A DNA stretch of 54,492 nt, from the NCBI GenBank assembly GCA_001598975.1, contig BBXU01002014.1:1-54492 (forward strand), written 5' to 3'. The DNA comes from Parachlorella kessleri. Its lineage: Eukaryota > Chlorophyta > Trebouxiophyceae > Chlorellales > Chlorellaceae. Under the pieces are notes generated by a model that did not search any database, was not told the DNA's origin, and saw nothing but the letters and a program-made list of their open reading frames with translations. A program made the translations under genes and the position numbers. Of this stretch, positions 1 to 10,805 are shown in pieces. The first letter of the stretch is position 1. Each line of letters begins with the position of its first letter.

Positions 1-31
1 CACCTCCCCGGCGGTACATGCCGCCACACTG

Positions 32-3000
32 TCAGCGCCAGAGCGCCATGTAGCAGCCCTTGAGCCCAAAGGCCAGAGGGCCGCCGCAGGCAAAGAGCCG
101 GCTGCCAGTGGGGTCCCAGGCATGGGCATAGCACGCATTGCGCACGTCGGTCCCCACAAAGTGGTCCCTGCACAGCCAGTAGCGCAGGCGGGAGGGTCTT
201 CAGAAGGGAGTATCTTCGCTACAGGTATTTAGCATGGCCGTCTATGTAACCCGCACCTATCACACCCAGGGCTTGCTCAAGGCATGCTGGACACAGCCAT
301 CCCTGGCCATTGGCGGCGTGCAACAGGGGGATGCAGCCACCTTCCCTAGTGCATCAAAGATGGAGAGCATGTGACAAGAAGACAGCAGTTTTGGCTCAAC
401 ATTTATAGCATCAGCAAATATTGATGGGCATCAAGCACAATATGCAGCACTGGAGGGCGGTAGCGCTGTTCTCCCGCCATTGGGGCCGTGCAGCAGGGTA
501 CCGCAGCTGCCCCACTTGCACCCAGCAGTTTGGCCGCCATCCCTTCTCTTGCTATACCTAGCCACACCCTACCGAGGTGGGCGCTCACCAGTACAGCTCG
601 TCCTGCTGCAGCCAGCCGGACCCGCACTCCAGGTAGCTAGAGGGCTTCATGGGGTGCACCGGCGGCTCCTGCTCTACCGCCATGGTGCCCTCGTAGGGCC
701 CCTCGTGATGCAGCACCTGGGCAGCGCCTGGCAGGACAAAGCAGAGGAGCTCGCAAGGTCAGGTGCTTCCGCAAGCTGGCAAGCCTGTGCCGTTGCACAT
801 GGAATCCACCAACCACAGCGTCGTGCTGTCAGAGGTTGGTGCACAGGCGGCACCAGCGCGAACTGACTGCAGGGGTTGTTATGACTACACGTGGGCAAAC
901 CTCTCTCTTTGATCAGTAGCGGGCCAGAACGCACGACCCACACGTCCGCATGGAAAACTGAGAGAGCCTCCGCCCAGCCAGAGCACAGGAGGGCACAGCC
1001 CTCCTAACACTCCCATTTTTTTTTTCAAAATTGCCAGCCAGCTGGGCTGCTCACCGTCCAATTGCAGCGGCTCCCATTTCCGCATATCCACAAACACAAT
1101 CTTGCCCCGCCCTGTACCAAACGACAGCAGGTGGTCTTGCAGCATCACCGACCGCACGCCCTGCAGCAGGAGCACATGGGTCTTCCGCTGGACATCCCAT
1201 TCCTTGCGCCTTCCAGACACGCCACATTGCACATCCGTGTCACGCTTGCAAAGAATGTGGCAAGATTCAGCCAGCAGTACCATAACGGAAGTTGATCACA
1301 ACCCCGCTGCAGAGCAAAAGCCGTAGGAAAGCCCGCTGCCTGAGCAATCAATCCCAAGGCGTCCATCCAACTCCTGCCTGCCCGGCATACTCAGCGGCTA
1401 TCACTATCCAGGCAGAATGCGCCAGAAGAGGTAGCACCCACCTGGCCCCCATCAGGCGAGTGCATGACCAGCACCTCCGCCTGCCGCCGCCGCGGGTCGG
1501 CGACGGTCACGTGGCCGCAGGACCCCGCCGCAAGCACGTCTGCTCGCTGCGCCAGGCACACCAGCTCCTTGGTGTGGGCCAGGTCCACCTGCACAGGGCA
1601 GGTGAGTCAAAGCATTGAGGGAGCATTGTGGGTGCTTTGTGGGGACAAAAAGGACAGTCGGCTGTGGCACAACTCTGGCTGCACACGTTGAGCATGGTCA
1701 GGTTGGCGAAAATATGTGGGTACCATCCTAGCTAGCGGCACAACAGACCAGCAGCACTTGCCCAAGCAGTGAAAGCTAGGGCTGACTTAACATGAACAAG
1801 GGCCACTTACTGAATATTGGCAACGTCGTATAACCTGAGCTCGCTGGCGCTCTGTTGTTGCTGCCGCTCTGTCTTGGAGCAACCATAGCTACTGCTGCCA
1901 GCAACCTTAAACGCCTCACCGTGCGTGTGATGCGAAAGTCACGCTCCATGTCAAACAGCTTGATGCAGCCCTCAGTGCCCAGCGCTGCCACGCGGTCGGT
2001 GCCGTAGTCATACTTGATGTCACGCACCCGTCCCTGAGGAAGAGGCAAGCGCAATGTCAACAAACCTCGCCACGGCATCTGGGCCATGCAAATCAAGCAC
2101 AAAGTAACCCTTGCCGCTGGCTACCTAACAAAGCCCTCCAGCCTCAGGAGAGGCAAGCCTGGGGAGCAGCAGCCATGTCCATAAGAGCGCTTGCTAGGCT
2201 TGCACCCACCTTGAACTTGCGCTTCATGTCCTTCTTGTTGTTGAAGTCCTTCCGCAGCACTGAGTACTCCTCCTGCTGCTGGATGTTCCACAGCGCCATG
2301 GCTCCGTCCCGAGAGCCGGTCACCAGGTGCCGGTCGCTAACCCATGCCGCACCAAACACCCAGTCCAGGTGGCCCTGCAGGCAATACCAGGTAGCCTGTT
2401 CAAGCCCCAAGTGGTCCTCTGACCCCTTCCAGGCTTAGCCGTGCTAAGCTTTCCATTTGACAAGGGCCAGCAACTGCAGGCAAGTTTCTTAGGCTCAAAG
2501 CACACACGTCGTCTGACATTGCGCACGTGCACACGCCAGCTGCACCGACTAACCAGCCATTGTTCCAAACAATATGAGGCCCATTTTAACCAAGGTGCAG
2601 TAACCATAACGCACCGTCAGCGTCTGCACCGGCTTGTAATCGCTTAGCCGCATCACTACAGCGTCTGTGGGGTTCCGCCCTCCAGTGACTATCAGGTCCC
2701 CCACAGGGTTGATGTCTATGGAGTGGATGCCGCAGAAGCCCCAACCTGCCAGCAGCCAGCCATCAGACACGGCATCAGTCAGCATTCTTACATCAACCTG
2801 AGGTATGCATGTGCAGGTCCAACGTCTTCCGCTGTCAGCCATACAAGCAAATAAACAGCTCAGCATTGCGATGCAAGTATTGCAAGGCGAGGCATCATTC
2901 CAGCAACTGCAAACCCCTTGGTTGGTCTGGCAGCTGGTAGCTAGAAACCGGCAGGCAGCAGTAGCCGCCCTGGCACCTACCAGAGTCAACAGTGGTATGT

Positions 3001-3478
3001 TCCCTAGCTGACGGCTCTGGCGGCAGCTCCACAGACACCTTGTGCCCTGTCCGCACATCCACCTCTAGCAGCTGGTTGCACTTGGTCGCTACAAGAACGC
3101 GCTGGGCATCCAGCCAGGCCTGCAGGCAATCTCGAGCGGCGGTCGCTCGGTTGTTACCAAGACCCAGGCAGTAGTGTTGCCCAGCATTTCAACCGGTTCC
3201 CGTTTGGAGATTCCGGTGTGCAGGCCGGAACAAGCTGTCCAACTGCTCTATATCTGTCGGCAGCCTTGCTAGTACAGGCAATGCCGGCTGCCCTTGCCCA
3301 GGCCACTTACGCAGGCAAACGCCTTGTCAAGCTTCCACTTGGCAACGTCCAGCTCCTTCTCATCCCATGTGGACGGCAGCCTGTCTAGTAGGCGACTCCT
3401 GGCCCTCTGCAGCAGCCGTTGCCTGCAGTCGGTGGGCAGTACTAGTTTGAATGCTAGCCGGGCGCCGCACCGGTGCAT
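32..3478 (-). CDS. DCAF12: DCAF12-like WD40 repeat protein (CUL4-DDB1 substrate receptor)
   Basis: Nine exons (5' to 3'): 3478-3311, 3119-2981, 2745-2615, 2374-2210, 2033-1920, 1588-1442, 1160-1055, 727-589, 167-32. Phases agree at every junction and give about 414 residues, against roughly 450 in animals. The start is the first ATG in the exon that encodes the N-terminal helix; an upstream exon cannot be excluded. What is seen: a TKCNQLLEVDV strand, then GIHSIDINP, GHLDWVFGAAW, VTGSRDGAMALWN and a C terminus around GPLAFGLKGCYMALW, the order and wording of the DCAF12 family beta-propeller. Family knowledge: DCAF12 sits on DDB1 in CUL4 E3 ligases and recognises C-terminal acidic degrons. That this alga uses it in the same way is inference. 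It is divergent from the ML-domain gene. Confidence 0.88.
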
Positions 3479-3878
3479 GCAGCTAGGATTCTCCTCGCAT
3501 CTAAGCGAACCTTGTCTGGCAGCACGTATCCGCCGCGAAGACCTGCAGAGGAAGGCCAGCCTGGTCCAGGGCGGATTGGACCCTCCTCTCGCCACGGAGG
3601 TACGTCATTGTTGCAGCCTAGCGAGACTATCCGCAGTTCGTGGGGCCAACCTTGCAGAGGAGCGGTCCTGCTCGGCTTGATGCTCGACTTTACCGGATGA
3701 GGCTTGCATGCTAGGCGTGCGTCTCGTCCCATGGGATCCCAGCAGGCAAGTTGTTGTCAGCCCTGCAGGACCGCTTCCGAAGACACATCTGAGGTTCAAT
3801 TCTTGCATCACTACATCAACTCTACATTTTCTACATTCCGGCTTGAACCAGCTCTAGAGGCAGCTGCTAAAGTGCTTC
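3479..3878. promoter_or_regulatory. divergent intergenic region, DCAF12 / ML gene
   Basis: These 400 bp separate two divergently transcribed genes and should hold both promoters. No TATA box or other motif stands out. The leftward part could also hold a 5' UTR or upstream exon of the DCAF12 gene. Confidence 0.4.
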
Positions 3879-4962
3879 ATGGTCGCAAAAAGCCTCCCGC
3901 TAGTAGTCCTTTTGGCTTGCCTGCTCCACCGTGCAAGCGGATTTCAGTGGAAGAAATGCGGAGATGGCAGGTTCACAGTGAAGGACGTGACCCTAACCCC
4001 TGCCATGCCCCAACCTGGAGGCACAGCCCAGTTCAGCATTGATGCAGATGCCGGTGGGTAACCAAAGCAACGCTTGCACATGATAACGCTGTGAGTTTGG
4101 GTTACCACTTTCAGGTCAAGGCTCGTCTCCTGTTTGCTGCAGAGGCAGAAGTGGAGCAGGGCACAGTAAACATGGTATGGTTTTGCTCCTGCATGCACTG
4201 TTGCTGTCATATATCATGAACTATTTGCGCTTTGAGGAACCCAACTGACCTCTCTTTCATCTGTCTAACAGGTGGTGACATATGCTGGGCTGCCTATCTG
4301 GACTCAAAATGACGACCTGTGCAGCAAGACCTCCTGCCCCGTAAACAAGGGCCCTGCAGTGGTGGTGTATCAGCAAGCATTCCCTATCTTCACGCCGCCG
4401 GTACGTGCTTCCACATTGGGCCGTGTTGTTGTTGTTCGTCGAGGTTGCAGCTGGGGTTGGGAATGCCAGGGCCATCCACGCCAGGTTATAAAGCTGATGA
4501 CGCCTGTGATGCCTGGTGGTGGCATGGGGGTTGCCTCTAGTCGTGCCACGGGTTGGACTCAGGCCCAACAGCGGCTGGTGGGCTCCGTCTTGTGCAACGC
4601 TGATTGCTCTGTGCATGCAGGGACATTACACTGTGACCCTGCGAGGCATCTCCAAGTCTGACCTGCTCTTTTGTGTGGCGGTGGACTTTGAGGTGAGCCG
4701 TTGTCACTGCTACCACTATGCGAATATGAGGTTAACTTGCCTTGACGCAACCATGCCCAGTGCCTCCTCTACTTTTAGTACGGGTGGCTGGTCGAGTGCA
4801 CAGATTTTAGGTAAAATGTGGTTGCTGTGGAAGGCGAGCGCAGTCTTGGTTTGTCTGCAGGTGGTACCGCCAAGTCTTTCGTCAACAGCAGCTACTGGGG
4901 TGTCCAGGCTGCAGAGGGCCGCCGGGGCGTTGTTGAAGACGCACCGCAAAGAGATGGTGTAG
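3879..4962 (+). CDS. secreted ML-domain (NPC2-like) lipid-binding protein
   Basis: Exons 3879-4053, 4143-4174, 4272-4400 and 4621-4692 are firm: phases agree. They encode a cleavable signal peptide (residues 1 to about 21, LPLVVLLACLL core) and an ML (MD-2-related lipid recognition) domain, seen as FQWKKCGDGRF, VTYAGLPIW, the DLCSKTSCP cysteines and the closing LLFCVAVDFE strand. ML proteins bind sterols or phospholipids inside a beta-sandwich in the secretory or vacuolar lumen. In the simplest model exon 5 is 4861-4962, giving 169 residues with a basic tail ending in HRKEMV. The same exon in another frame runs into a membrane helix; see the separate entry at 4861-5187. The fold is confident; the true 3' end is not. 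Confidence 0.8.
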
Positions 4963-5187
4963 AGGTGCACCGTGCCACCGGAACCTTTCTCGCTATGTTA
5001 GGTTGTTACCATGCACTGCAATTTGTGTTGTATCATACGATGATGTTCTGGGGTTTTGGGCATTTGATATGTGTACAGTGAGGCTACCCTCACAGTTAAC
5101 GCCATGGCCCTTCTGTCTGCTGGCCTGCTGGCTGTCCTCGTCGCTATCAAAGAGAGGAATGCTTGTGTTAGTATGGTAAGTCTGTAG
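4861..5187 (+). other. alternative 3' exons: transmembrane tail of the ML protein
   Basis: Reading 4861-5001 in the third frame gives a linker (GTAKSFVNSSYWG...) that ends in TFLAML. A GT donor at 5002 and an acceptor after CCTCACAG join it in matching phase 1 to 5096-5187, which encodes VNAMALLSAGLLAVLVAI, then KERNACVSM and a stop. The hydrophobic run continues unbroken across the proposed junction for about 24 residues and ends in Lys-Glu-Arg, as expected for a C-terminal membrane anchor. The weak point is the join to exon 4, which needs a phase-1 donor such as the poor one after 4699. Codon choice in this frame looks more like its neighbours than the short-tail frame does. Confidence 0.5.
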
Positions 5188-5289
5188 CTCTGCTCTGCAA
5201 TGTAGTTTGCCCTTTTGCCCTGCGGCTGTTAAACTCGCAAATGGTGTGTTAGGCACCACGTTGGTTTCTGTATGCAGCATCTTCATATA

Positions 5290-5535
5290 CCTGCCCAGTC
5301 TTTGGCTGTCAGGGGTGGGCACCTTGCCTCATGTACTCGTTACCTTGTGACCTTCCCCACAGCCCACCAAGCTGTGCTCCTGGACTCTCGGACTTGCCGC
5401 TAGTAGTTGTTTTAACTCCAGCCATCCAGAGTCCGTCTGTGATGCCCCCTTGGCAGTCACATCCATAATCACACGTAAGGCTGCCTCTTTGCATCTAAGA
5501 TGCATCTCCTTGCTGGTCGTCACCCGGGTCAGTCA
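5290..5535 (-). pseudogene. duplicated fragment of the hydrolase last exon
   Basis: This stretch closely resembles 6955-7212, the last exon and 3' flank of the hydrolase at 7013-9122. Shared pieces include the GGGCACCTTGCCTCATG flank, the CCACCAAGCTGTGCTCCTGG block and, on the minus strand, WLELK, then AASPRVQEHSLVGCG. The fragment has no upstream exons and its reading frame ends differently (EGHKVTST). It is most simply a leftover from the segmental duplication that made two BTB genes. Confidence 0.75.
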
Positions 5536-5609
5536 TAGCCTTAGCGATTGCCCTCGTAAGCGTATTCTCAGTGGAAAACAGCCTCTCTGGCCGCGGCCGG
5601 CCGACACAC

Positions 5610-6661
5610 ATGATGGCAGCCTTCTTGGACCCATCAACGTTGAACAAGCACCAGCCATCCAGGTTTTACTTGCTAACTGAAGACTATGAACGGCTTGCAG
5701 ACGCTGTATTTGTAGTCCAAAGCGTGCCGCTGCCTGTCCACAGTCAGGTAAGCTTTTCAAGATTCCATCACGAGCTAATCCTCTCTCCTCTAGGCTAGGC
5801 TAGGTTATCTGCAGAAAGATAGGAATACTACATGCAGGTCGTCAGCCAGCACTCTCCCATCCTGAGGTCATTGTTCGTGAGCCAGCTAGGCCAGGCCACT
5901 GACAGCCAAAAGGTGCGAGGGCGACGACAAAACTGCCTTTGTGAGGTGTAAGCACCTAAAGGGCCACCCTCTGCAGGGCAGTTGCTTTCGCCTGCCCCGC
6001 CTGCCAGGCTGGGGAAGGTGCCGTCACAACTCCCGACCATATGCACGTTGTTGGTGCCCCGGGACAAGGCAGTGAGCAACCTGTGGCCTTAGAGCAGAAA
6101 GGTGAAGCACCCTAGTAAACGCGGGGTTCTATGGTTTGCTCTGCGCAGGTTCACCTGGAGGCCCCCTGGAAGGACTACACTTTAGAAGAGGTGGCATGCT
6201 TCCTTTGGCTTGCCTATCACCCCGCAGCCATCACCAGCATGAGTATGTCCAAGCTGGGAGAACACCTGCAGGGGGTGCTGCGCCTCGCAGACCAGCTGGA
6301 AGTGTTAGCCGTGTTGGAGGCCATATGCAAGTACTTGGAAAGCAGTGGCTGGTACAGCCTGGAGCAGTTGGTCCCCCTTGTGGCCATCACAGAGAGATTG
6401 CACCTCAACAATACATGGGCAGCGCTTGTGCTGAAGTTAGCGGATGTGCTACTACATGAAGAAGATGACCAGGAGGATGCTGACGTTGGACTGGACCTGC
6501 TTAAAGTAAAAGATAAGCTCAGTCCCACGGCTTGGGCCACACTCGTGGCCTGCCTCGTGCCAGGTGGCAGATGTGGGGAGCGGCGTGCGTATGGATGCAC
6601 CAGCATGCCAAGCCAGGAGGAGGTGGTTGGCTGGCTTGTTGGTACGGGCATCAACAAGTAG
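5610..6661 (+). CDS. BTB/POZ domain protein, copy 1
   Basis: Exons 5610-5747, 5838-5912 and 6149-6661, all phase 0, encode about 241 residues. The ATG at 5610 or 5613 is used. The BTB core reads DAVFVVQSVPLPVHSQ, then VVSQHSPILRSLF and, in exon 3, EEVACFLWLAYHP and LRLADQLEV, the usual order of a BTB/POZ dimerisation fold, followed by a helical C-terminal half (LVPLVAITERLHLNNTWAA). BTB proteins commonly act as dimers or as adaptors for cullin-3 ligases. No MATH, Kelch, NPH3 or channel domain is visible, so the partner is unknown. A diverged second copy lies at 9602-10805. The gene faces the hydrolase tail to tail. Confidence 0.82.
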
Positions 6662-7012
6662 CGAACCAGCATGGCTTGGCTGGTGATGAGAACCTCTCTC
6701 TCTGCTCTGGAAGAGCGCCAAGAAGAGGAAGGCAGGAAGATTGTAAGGGCCTGAGGCAGGTGCGTGATCAGCGCAGAGCTTTGAGCATGGTGCGCCCATT
6801 GTGCATACCACCATACTCTTCCCTTGCTTTGCTCAGTGACCCTTCCTAGTGTAGATGGACTACTTCCCCATGGGTATCTATTTCGTTAGTCAGGTTTACA
6901 GTTGCATGCAACACTGTTGGTAGGATGTGCGCCGCTGTTGTTTTGCAGCACTTTGAACTTGCCCAGTCTCCGGCGGTCAAGGGAGGGCACCTTGCCTCAT
7001 GCACCCTCTAGT
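6662..7012. other. convergent intergenic region, BTB copy 1 / hydrolase
   Basis: These 351 bp hold the 3' regions of two convergent genes. The right part (from about 6955) is the parent of the duplicated flank found at 5290. Apart from a candidate TGTAA signal nothing else was recognised. Confidence 0.4.
6742..6746 (+). terminator. candidate TGTAA polyadenylation signal
   Basis: Chlorophyte nuclear genes commonly use TGTAA near the poly(A) site. This one is about 80 bp after the BTB copy 1 stop codon. A five-base motif is weak evidence by itself. Confidence 0.3.
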
Positions 7013-9122
7013 CTAGCGATTCCCCCCACAGCCCACCAAGCTGTGCTCCTGGACTCTCGGACTTGCCGCTATCTGCTCTTTCAACTCCAGCCATTTGGAG
7101 TCCTTCTGTAACATTCCCTTGACCGCCACATCCACGAGGCTGGCTATGAGGTCTATGCCAGCCTCTTGTCTCTCCTTGGTCGTCGCCCAGCCCCTGGGGT
7201 CAGTCATAGCTGGCAAGGCGCACGGAGGCACCTGAAGGGCATAGAGAACCGCGGCATCCACTACTCGATACTTGAAGCGAATTGTGGGCAATGGGTTAGG
7301 GTGGAACGGTCGCCCCTTCTAACCTGTGATAATGCCATGTACTGGATGGCAACACCTAAGTGCACCACTCAGTGACCTTGGATTGTTTCGGAGAGACTTG
7401 CTGATTTGCAAGCCTTAGAATACAACTGCATCCAGCCCTGTCAGTCCAGCTGACTTATCACTCCCTGTTCGCACTACCTGCCACTCTTACTAGTAAAAAA
7501 TTGTAACTGCATACATTGCATACAACCCTGTCAGCCCCGTATACCTATACCTCCTCTCTGATCGCATCCACCCATGCTAATACCAACACTTCAGCCTCAC
7601 AACAAACCCACCTGGCCATCAGGACTCGAAGCTATGAAGTCAGCAGGCCCGTAATGGTTCATGTCACTGAAACCCACATATCCTACACAGGCGCCACCCT
7701 GTGTGCTGCAGCAGGCCGCTTTGTTCCAGCTGGTGGCAAGTGTGCTGCTGAGTTAGAGAGCAAATGAGTCACGGGGTATGGTCACTTTGCCTGCAGGTGC
7801 TAGAAGGGAAGCGGACAGGCAGGAGGAGCATGTCTAGATGAGAGCGGACCTGGCGGAGGGCGCCAGCTGAGGAACTCCTTTCAGCACATCAGAACTCAGG
7901 CGAGGCGCAGGACCACACTTGTGCAGCCAGCCCAGTCAGTGCAATTCAGTCCTATCTCCTCTCTGTTCGCACTACCTGCCACCAACTCTAATAGCATCAT
8001 CAGCCTCATCCCTGGGCGTACCTGGGGAGAAGCCATCAAAGACAATAGCCCCAAGTATGGTGGCATTGATGCCATGGAAGTCACTACACAGCACGGAGCC
8101 GGCCATGCTAAATCTCTTCTCACACAGCCCTGCACTTCATCCTGCTCAACAGTTGCTTCGAGGGGTTGACTCGAAAGCACCGACTTGAAGAACACAGGGG
8201 ATGAAGAGTATCAAGAAGTGCAGCAGAGCTGGCACACCAGGGCTCACCAGGCCATCTAGGGAAGCCCAGGCACTGCGCACCTGCCAGCACCGCGACAGCA
8301 GAGCTTCCACCCAGCGAGTGACCCACAAGCACAACTGACTGTGGGTCCACCTGCCAGTCGGCAAAAGGGCACTCGCGCCCTGGGCAACTCTTGGTAGAAC
8401 AGTGAGAGGAGTGTTGGGTAAGACTGGTGATATAAGGCACGGCAGCCTGGACCTGCACCGCGGGCATACAAACTGAAGGGGTGAGCCAGACTGCTGGAGG
8501 GCTGGATGACTGCCGCCGCTCATGCAGTCTAGTCTAGTCTAACAGCGTACCGCCACCTGACCCATGCTGCCGTGGGTCCCACAAGTGGGGCCAACAAAAA
8601 GCCAGGATGTGCTATGCCCACAAACCACAAGATTTCAAGTACCATTTCTTAATGGCATGCAGCCATATGCTAATTAGACCAGGATGCCAAGATATCCTGC
8701 CTAGGGGACGCACATTGCCACATCCAGCCAACACGCGCGCTGCAGGCGACCTTGTCCTTGGCATAAATTGGAGACGCTGCCATCGTACTCACGTGGTAGC
8801 CCTGGAATGGGTATATAAGATGGCTGCAGCACGTCGCCACTTGCAACCATGTAGCCCTTGTCAGTAAGCTGGCTGAGTAACCTGCTGTAGTAGCGTCTGC
8901 CACAGAGAACCCATGCATGAAGTACAGCAAGGGTTTCCGCTGCCCTGCCTTGCCAGCACTACCCCTCAAAATGTTGCATGGAGGATAAATCGTGAAAGCG
9001 GCATTGAAACGCTGCCTGAGTGGAGTAAGGGGGATGCGGTAGGTGAAATGGCACAGAAAACCGCTTAAATATGTTTGAAGAGCCTTCTGAGAGACATTGT
9101 TGAGGTGAATCCTGTGTAGCAT
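7013..9122 (-). CDS. alpha/beta-hydrolase, chlorophyllase-like, with a frameshift
   Basis: Exons recognised: 9122-8793, 8452-8281, 8129-8022, probably 7866-7791, 7747-7612 and 7270-7013 (stop 7013). Signs of an alpha/beta-hydrolase: an RKPLLYFMHG strand (oxyanion loop), KGYMVASGDVLQPSYIP, the nucleophile elbow VVLVGHSLGG, then ILGAIVFDGFSPG and VGFSDMNHYGPADF, whose His could be catalytic. The layout recalls chlorophyllase or lipase families, but the elbow is GHSLGG rather than the GHSRGG of plant chlorophyllases. Around 8894-8906 the frame changes: a TC repeat looks two bases too long, so LYFMHGF and RYYSRLL are in different frames. One exon between 8793 and 8452 is unresolved, and the 43-nt intron at 7748-7790 (GC donor) is doubtful. 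It may be a decaying gene or contain a sequence error. Confidence 0.6.
7431..7580. repeat. dispersed short repeat, two copies in tandem
   Basis: Two stretches (about 7431-7495 and 7515-7580) share the order AACTGCAT, CCCTGTCAG, then a pyrimidine-rich block with CTCC and TCGCA, inside a hydrolase intron. Related copies occur at about 7925-8005, 14118-14178 and 21447-21515. Confidence 0.5.
7925..8005. repeat. dispersed short repeat copy
   Basis: This contains CTCTGTTCGCACTACCTGCC, nearly the same as at about 7467-7486, and the preceding CAGTC...CTATC block. It lies in a hydrolase intron. Confidence 0.5.
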
Positions 9123-9601
9123 GGAATGATAGGTTCCAAGCTGGGGACTAGCAGTAGTACAGCTCTAGCCAGTCACTTCCTCTGACAGTGCACCGCCTAA
9201 GTCGAGGCAAGTTTCCTGCGCTCCTGAGCGCTCCTCACCGGTTCACAAATACCAGAGCTTCCATTTCCCCTTAGCGACTCCTCTGCTTGAACTGTGCTGA
9301 AGGAGCCTGGGCCGGTGAGGCAGCACTGGTGGTCACACACATGCCATAATATGCAACAACCTGGCCGACATTGCCAACAACTCAAACTTGGCGGTGGAAT
9401 CCTGAATGCTGATCAGTGTGACTGGTTGGGTAACTAAGAAGTATCTTGACAATACTGAATACCCAGTCCAAGGTCGGTGCCACGTCACTCTGCTGCACCT
9501 GCGCGCCAGCTGAGTGTGCTGGAGGGGCCACCTGTACCGACCAGCCAGCTCGTTCATGTTTGTTAAGCTGGTCGGACCGTGATTTTTTCCAAGAGCACTT
9601 C
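9123..9601. promoter_or_regulatory. divergent intergenic region, hydrolase / BTB copy 2
   Basis: These 479 bp lie between two divergent starts. No clear TATA box or other motif was recognised. Confidence 0.35.
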
Positions 9602-10805
9602 ATGAGCGCACAAAAGCGTAAGACAGCACCTCTGACCAAGACCATGGCAGGCTTGGACCCTTCAATCGTGGACAAGCGCTGCCCCTCCAGGTTCTACTTG
9701 CTTAGCGATGAGTATGAACGCCTTAACGACGCTGTGTTTGTAGTCCAAGGCGTGTCTCTACCTGTCCACAGCCAGGCAAGTTACTGGCAGTACCATCGTG
9801 GGCCAGTGCTCTATGCTCTCCTTTACATCAGTTTAGCTCTCAGGTAGCCGCCTCATATCTTCCGTTTAGGTTACAGATGAAGACCTATGACTGTGCAGGT
9901 CATCAGTCAGCACTCGCCCGTCCTGAAGTCCATGTTTGTGAGCCAGCTAGGGCAGACCAGTGACAGCCCAACGGTGCGAGCCCTGAGGACCATTTTGAAA
10001 CTGCCACTGCAGGCAGCTTACGTTTGATGTATATTGAAAGCACCCTGCCGCATGGCACTGCCACTGGCAGTTGCCTTCACCTTCGCTGCCTGCCAGGCTG
10101 GAAAAGGTGCCATTGTCAGAATTCGAGTAGTCCCCATGTTTTCATCCCCGGGAACAACTTAGTGAGCCACTTGTACATGCTGAACTGCACAGCACCCTAC
10201 TTGGAAGCCAGGCTGTGTCCTTATGCCCGGCGCAGGTCCGCTTGGAGGGTCCGTGGAAGGACTACACTGTATAAGAGGTGGCATGCTTCCTCTGGCTTGT
10301 GTACCACCCCACAGCCATCATCAGCAAGAACATGGCCCAGCTGGGAGAACAGCTGCAGGGGGTGCTGCGCCTCGCAGATCAGCTAGAAGTGTCAGCCGTT
10401 GTGGAGGCCATTTGCCAGCACTTGGAGAGCAGTGGAGGGAACAGCATGGAGCAGCTGATTCCCCTCGTGGCCATTACAGAGCGATTGCACCTCAGCAACA
10501 CATGGGCAGCGCTGGTGCTGAAATTAGCGCATGTGCTATTACAAAAGGAATACAGCCGGGAAGCTGCTGTTAGTGGTCCAAGTCTGCTTCAAGTGAAGGA
10601 TCAGCTCAGTCCCGCCGCTTGGGCCACGCTCATGGCCTGCCTCCTGCCAAGTGCTGCGTACCTTAATCACGGTGGTTATGGACGCTCCAAGATGCCCAGC
10701 CAGGAGCAGGTGGCTGGCTGGCTCTATGCATATGGTATGGGCACCCCAAAGAAGCGTCCCAGCATTACTGACGATGACAAGAGCACCAAAAAGAAGAAGA
10801 AGTAG
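9602..10805 (+). pseudogene. BTB/POZ domain protein, copy 2, with in-frame stop
   Basis: Exons 9602-9775, 9899-9973 and 10236-10805 match copy 1 in number, phase and sequence (DAVFVVQGVSLPVHSQ, VISQHSPVLKSMFVSQLGQ, LRLADQLEVSAVVEAI). Two differences matter. The first intron has a GC donor (CAG|GCAAGT) where copy 1 has GT. Codon 10272-10274 is TAA where copy 1 has GAA, which would end the protein after about 95 residues. Downstream, 177 codons stay open to the normal end, which here gains a lysine-rich tail (PKKRP and KSTKKKKK) like a nuclear localisation signal. The long open frame suggests the stop is recent, is avoided by splicing to an AG just before 10278 (in frame), or is a sequence error. 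Confidence 0.65.

Noticed and set aside
5571..5609. GTG-initiated extension of BTB copy 1
   Set aside because: An ATG follows at 5610 at the position expected from copy 2; nuclear genes rarely start at GTG.
8896..8909. 14-nt GT...AG intron that would repair the hydrolase frame
   Set aside because: Far below any credible intron length for this genome; a two-base error or mutation is simpler.
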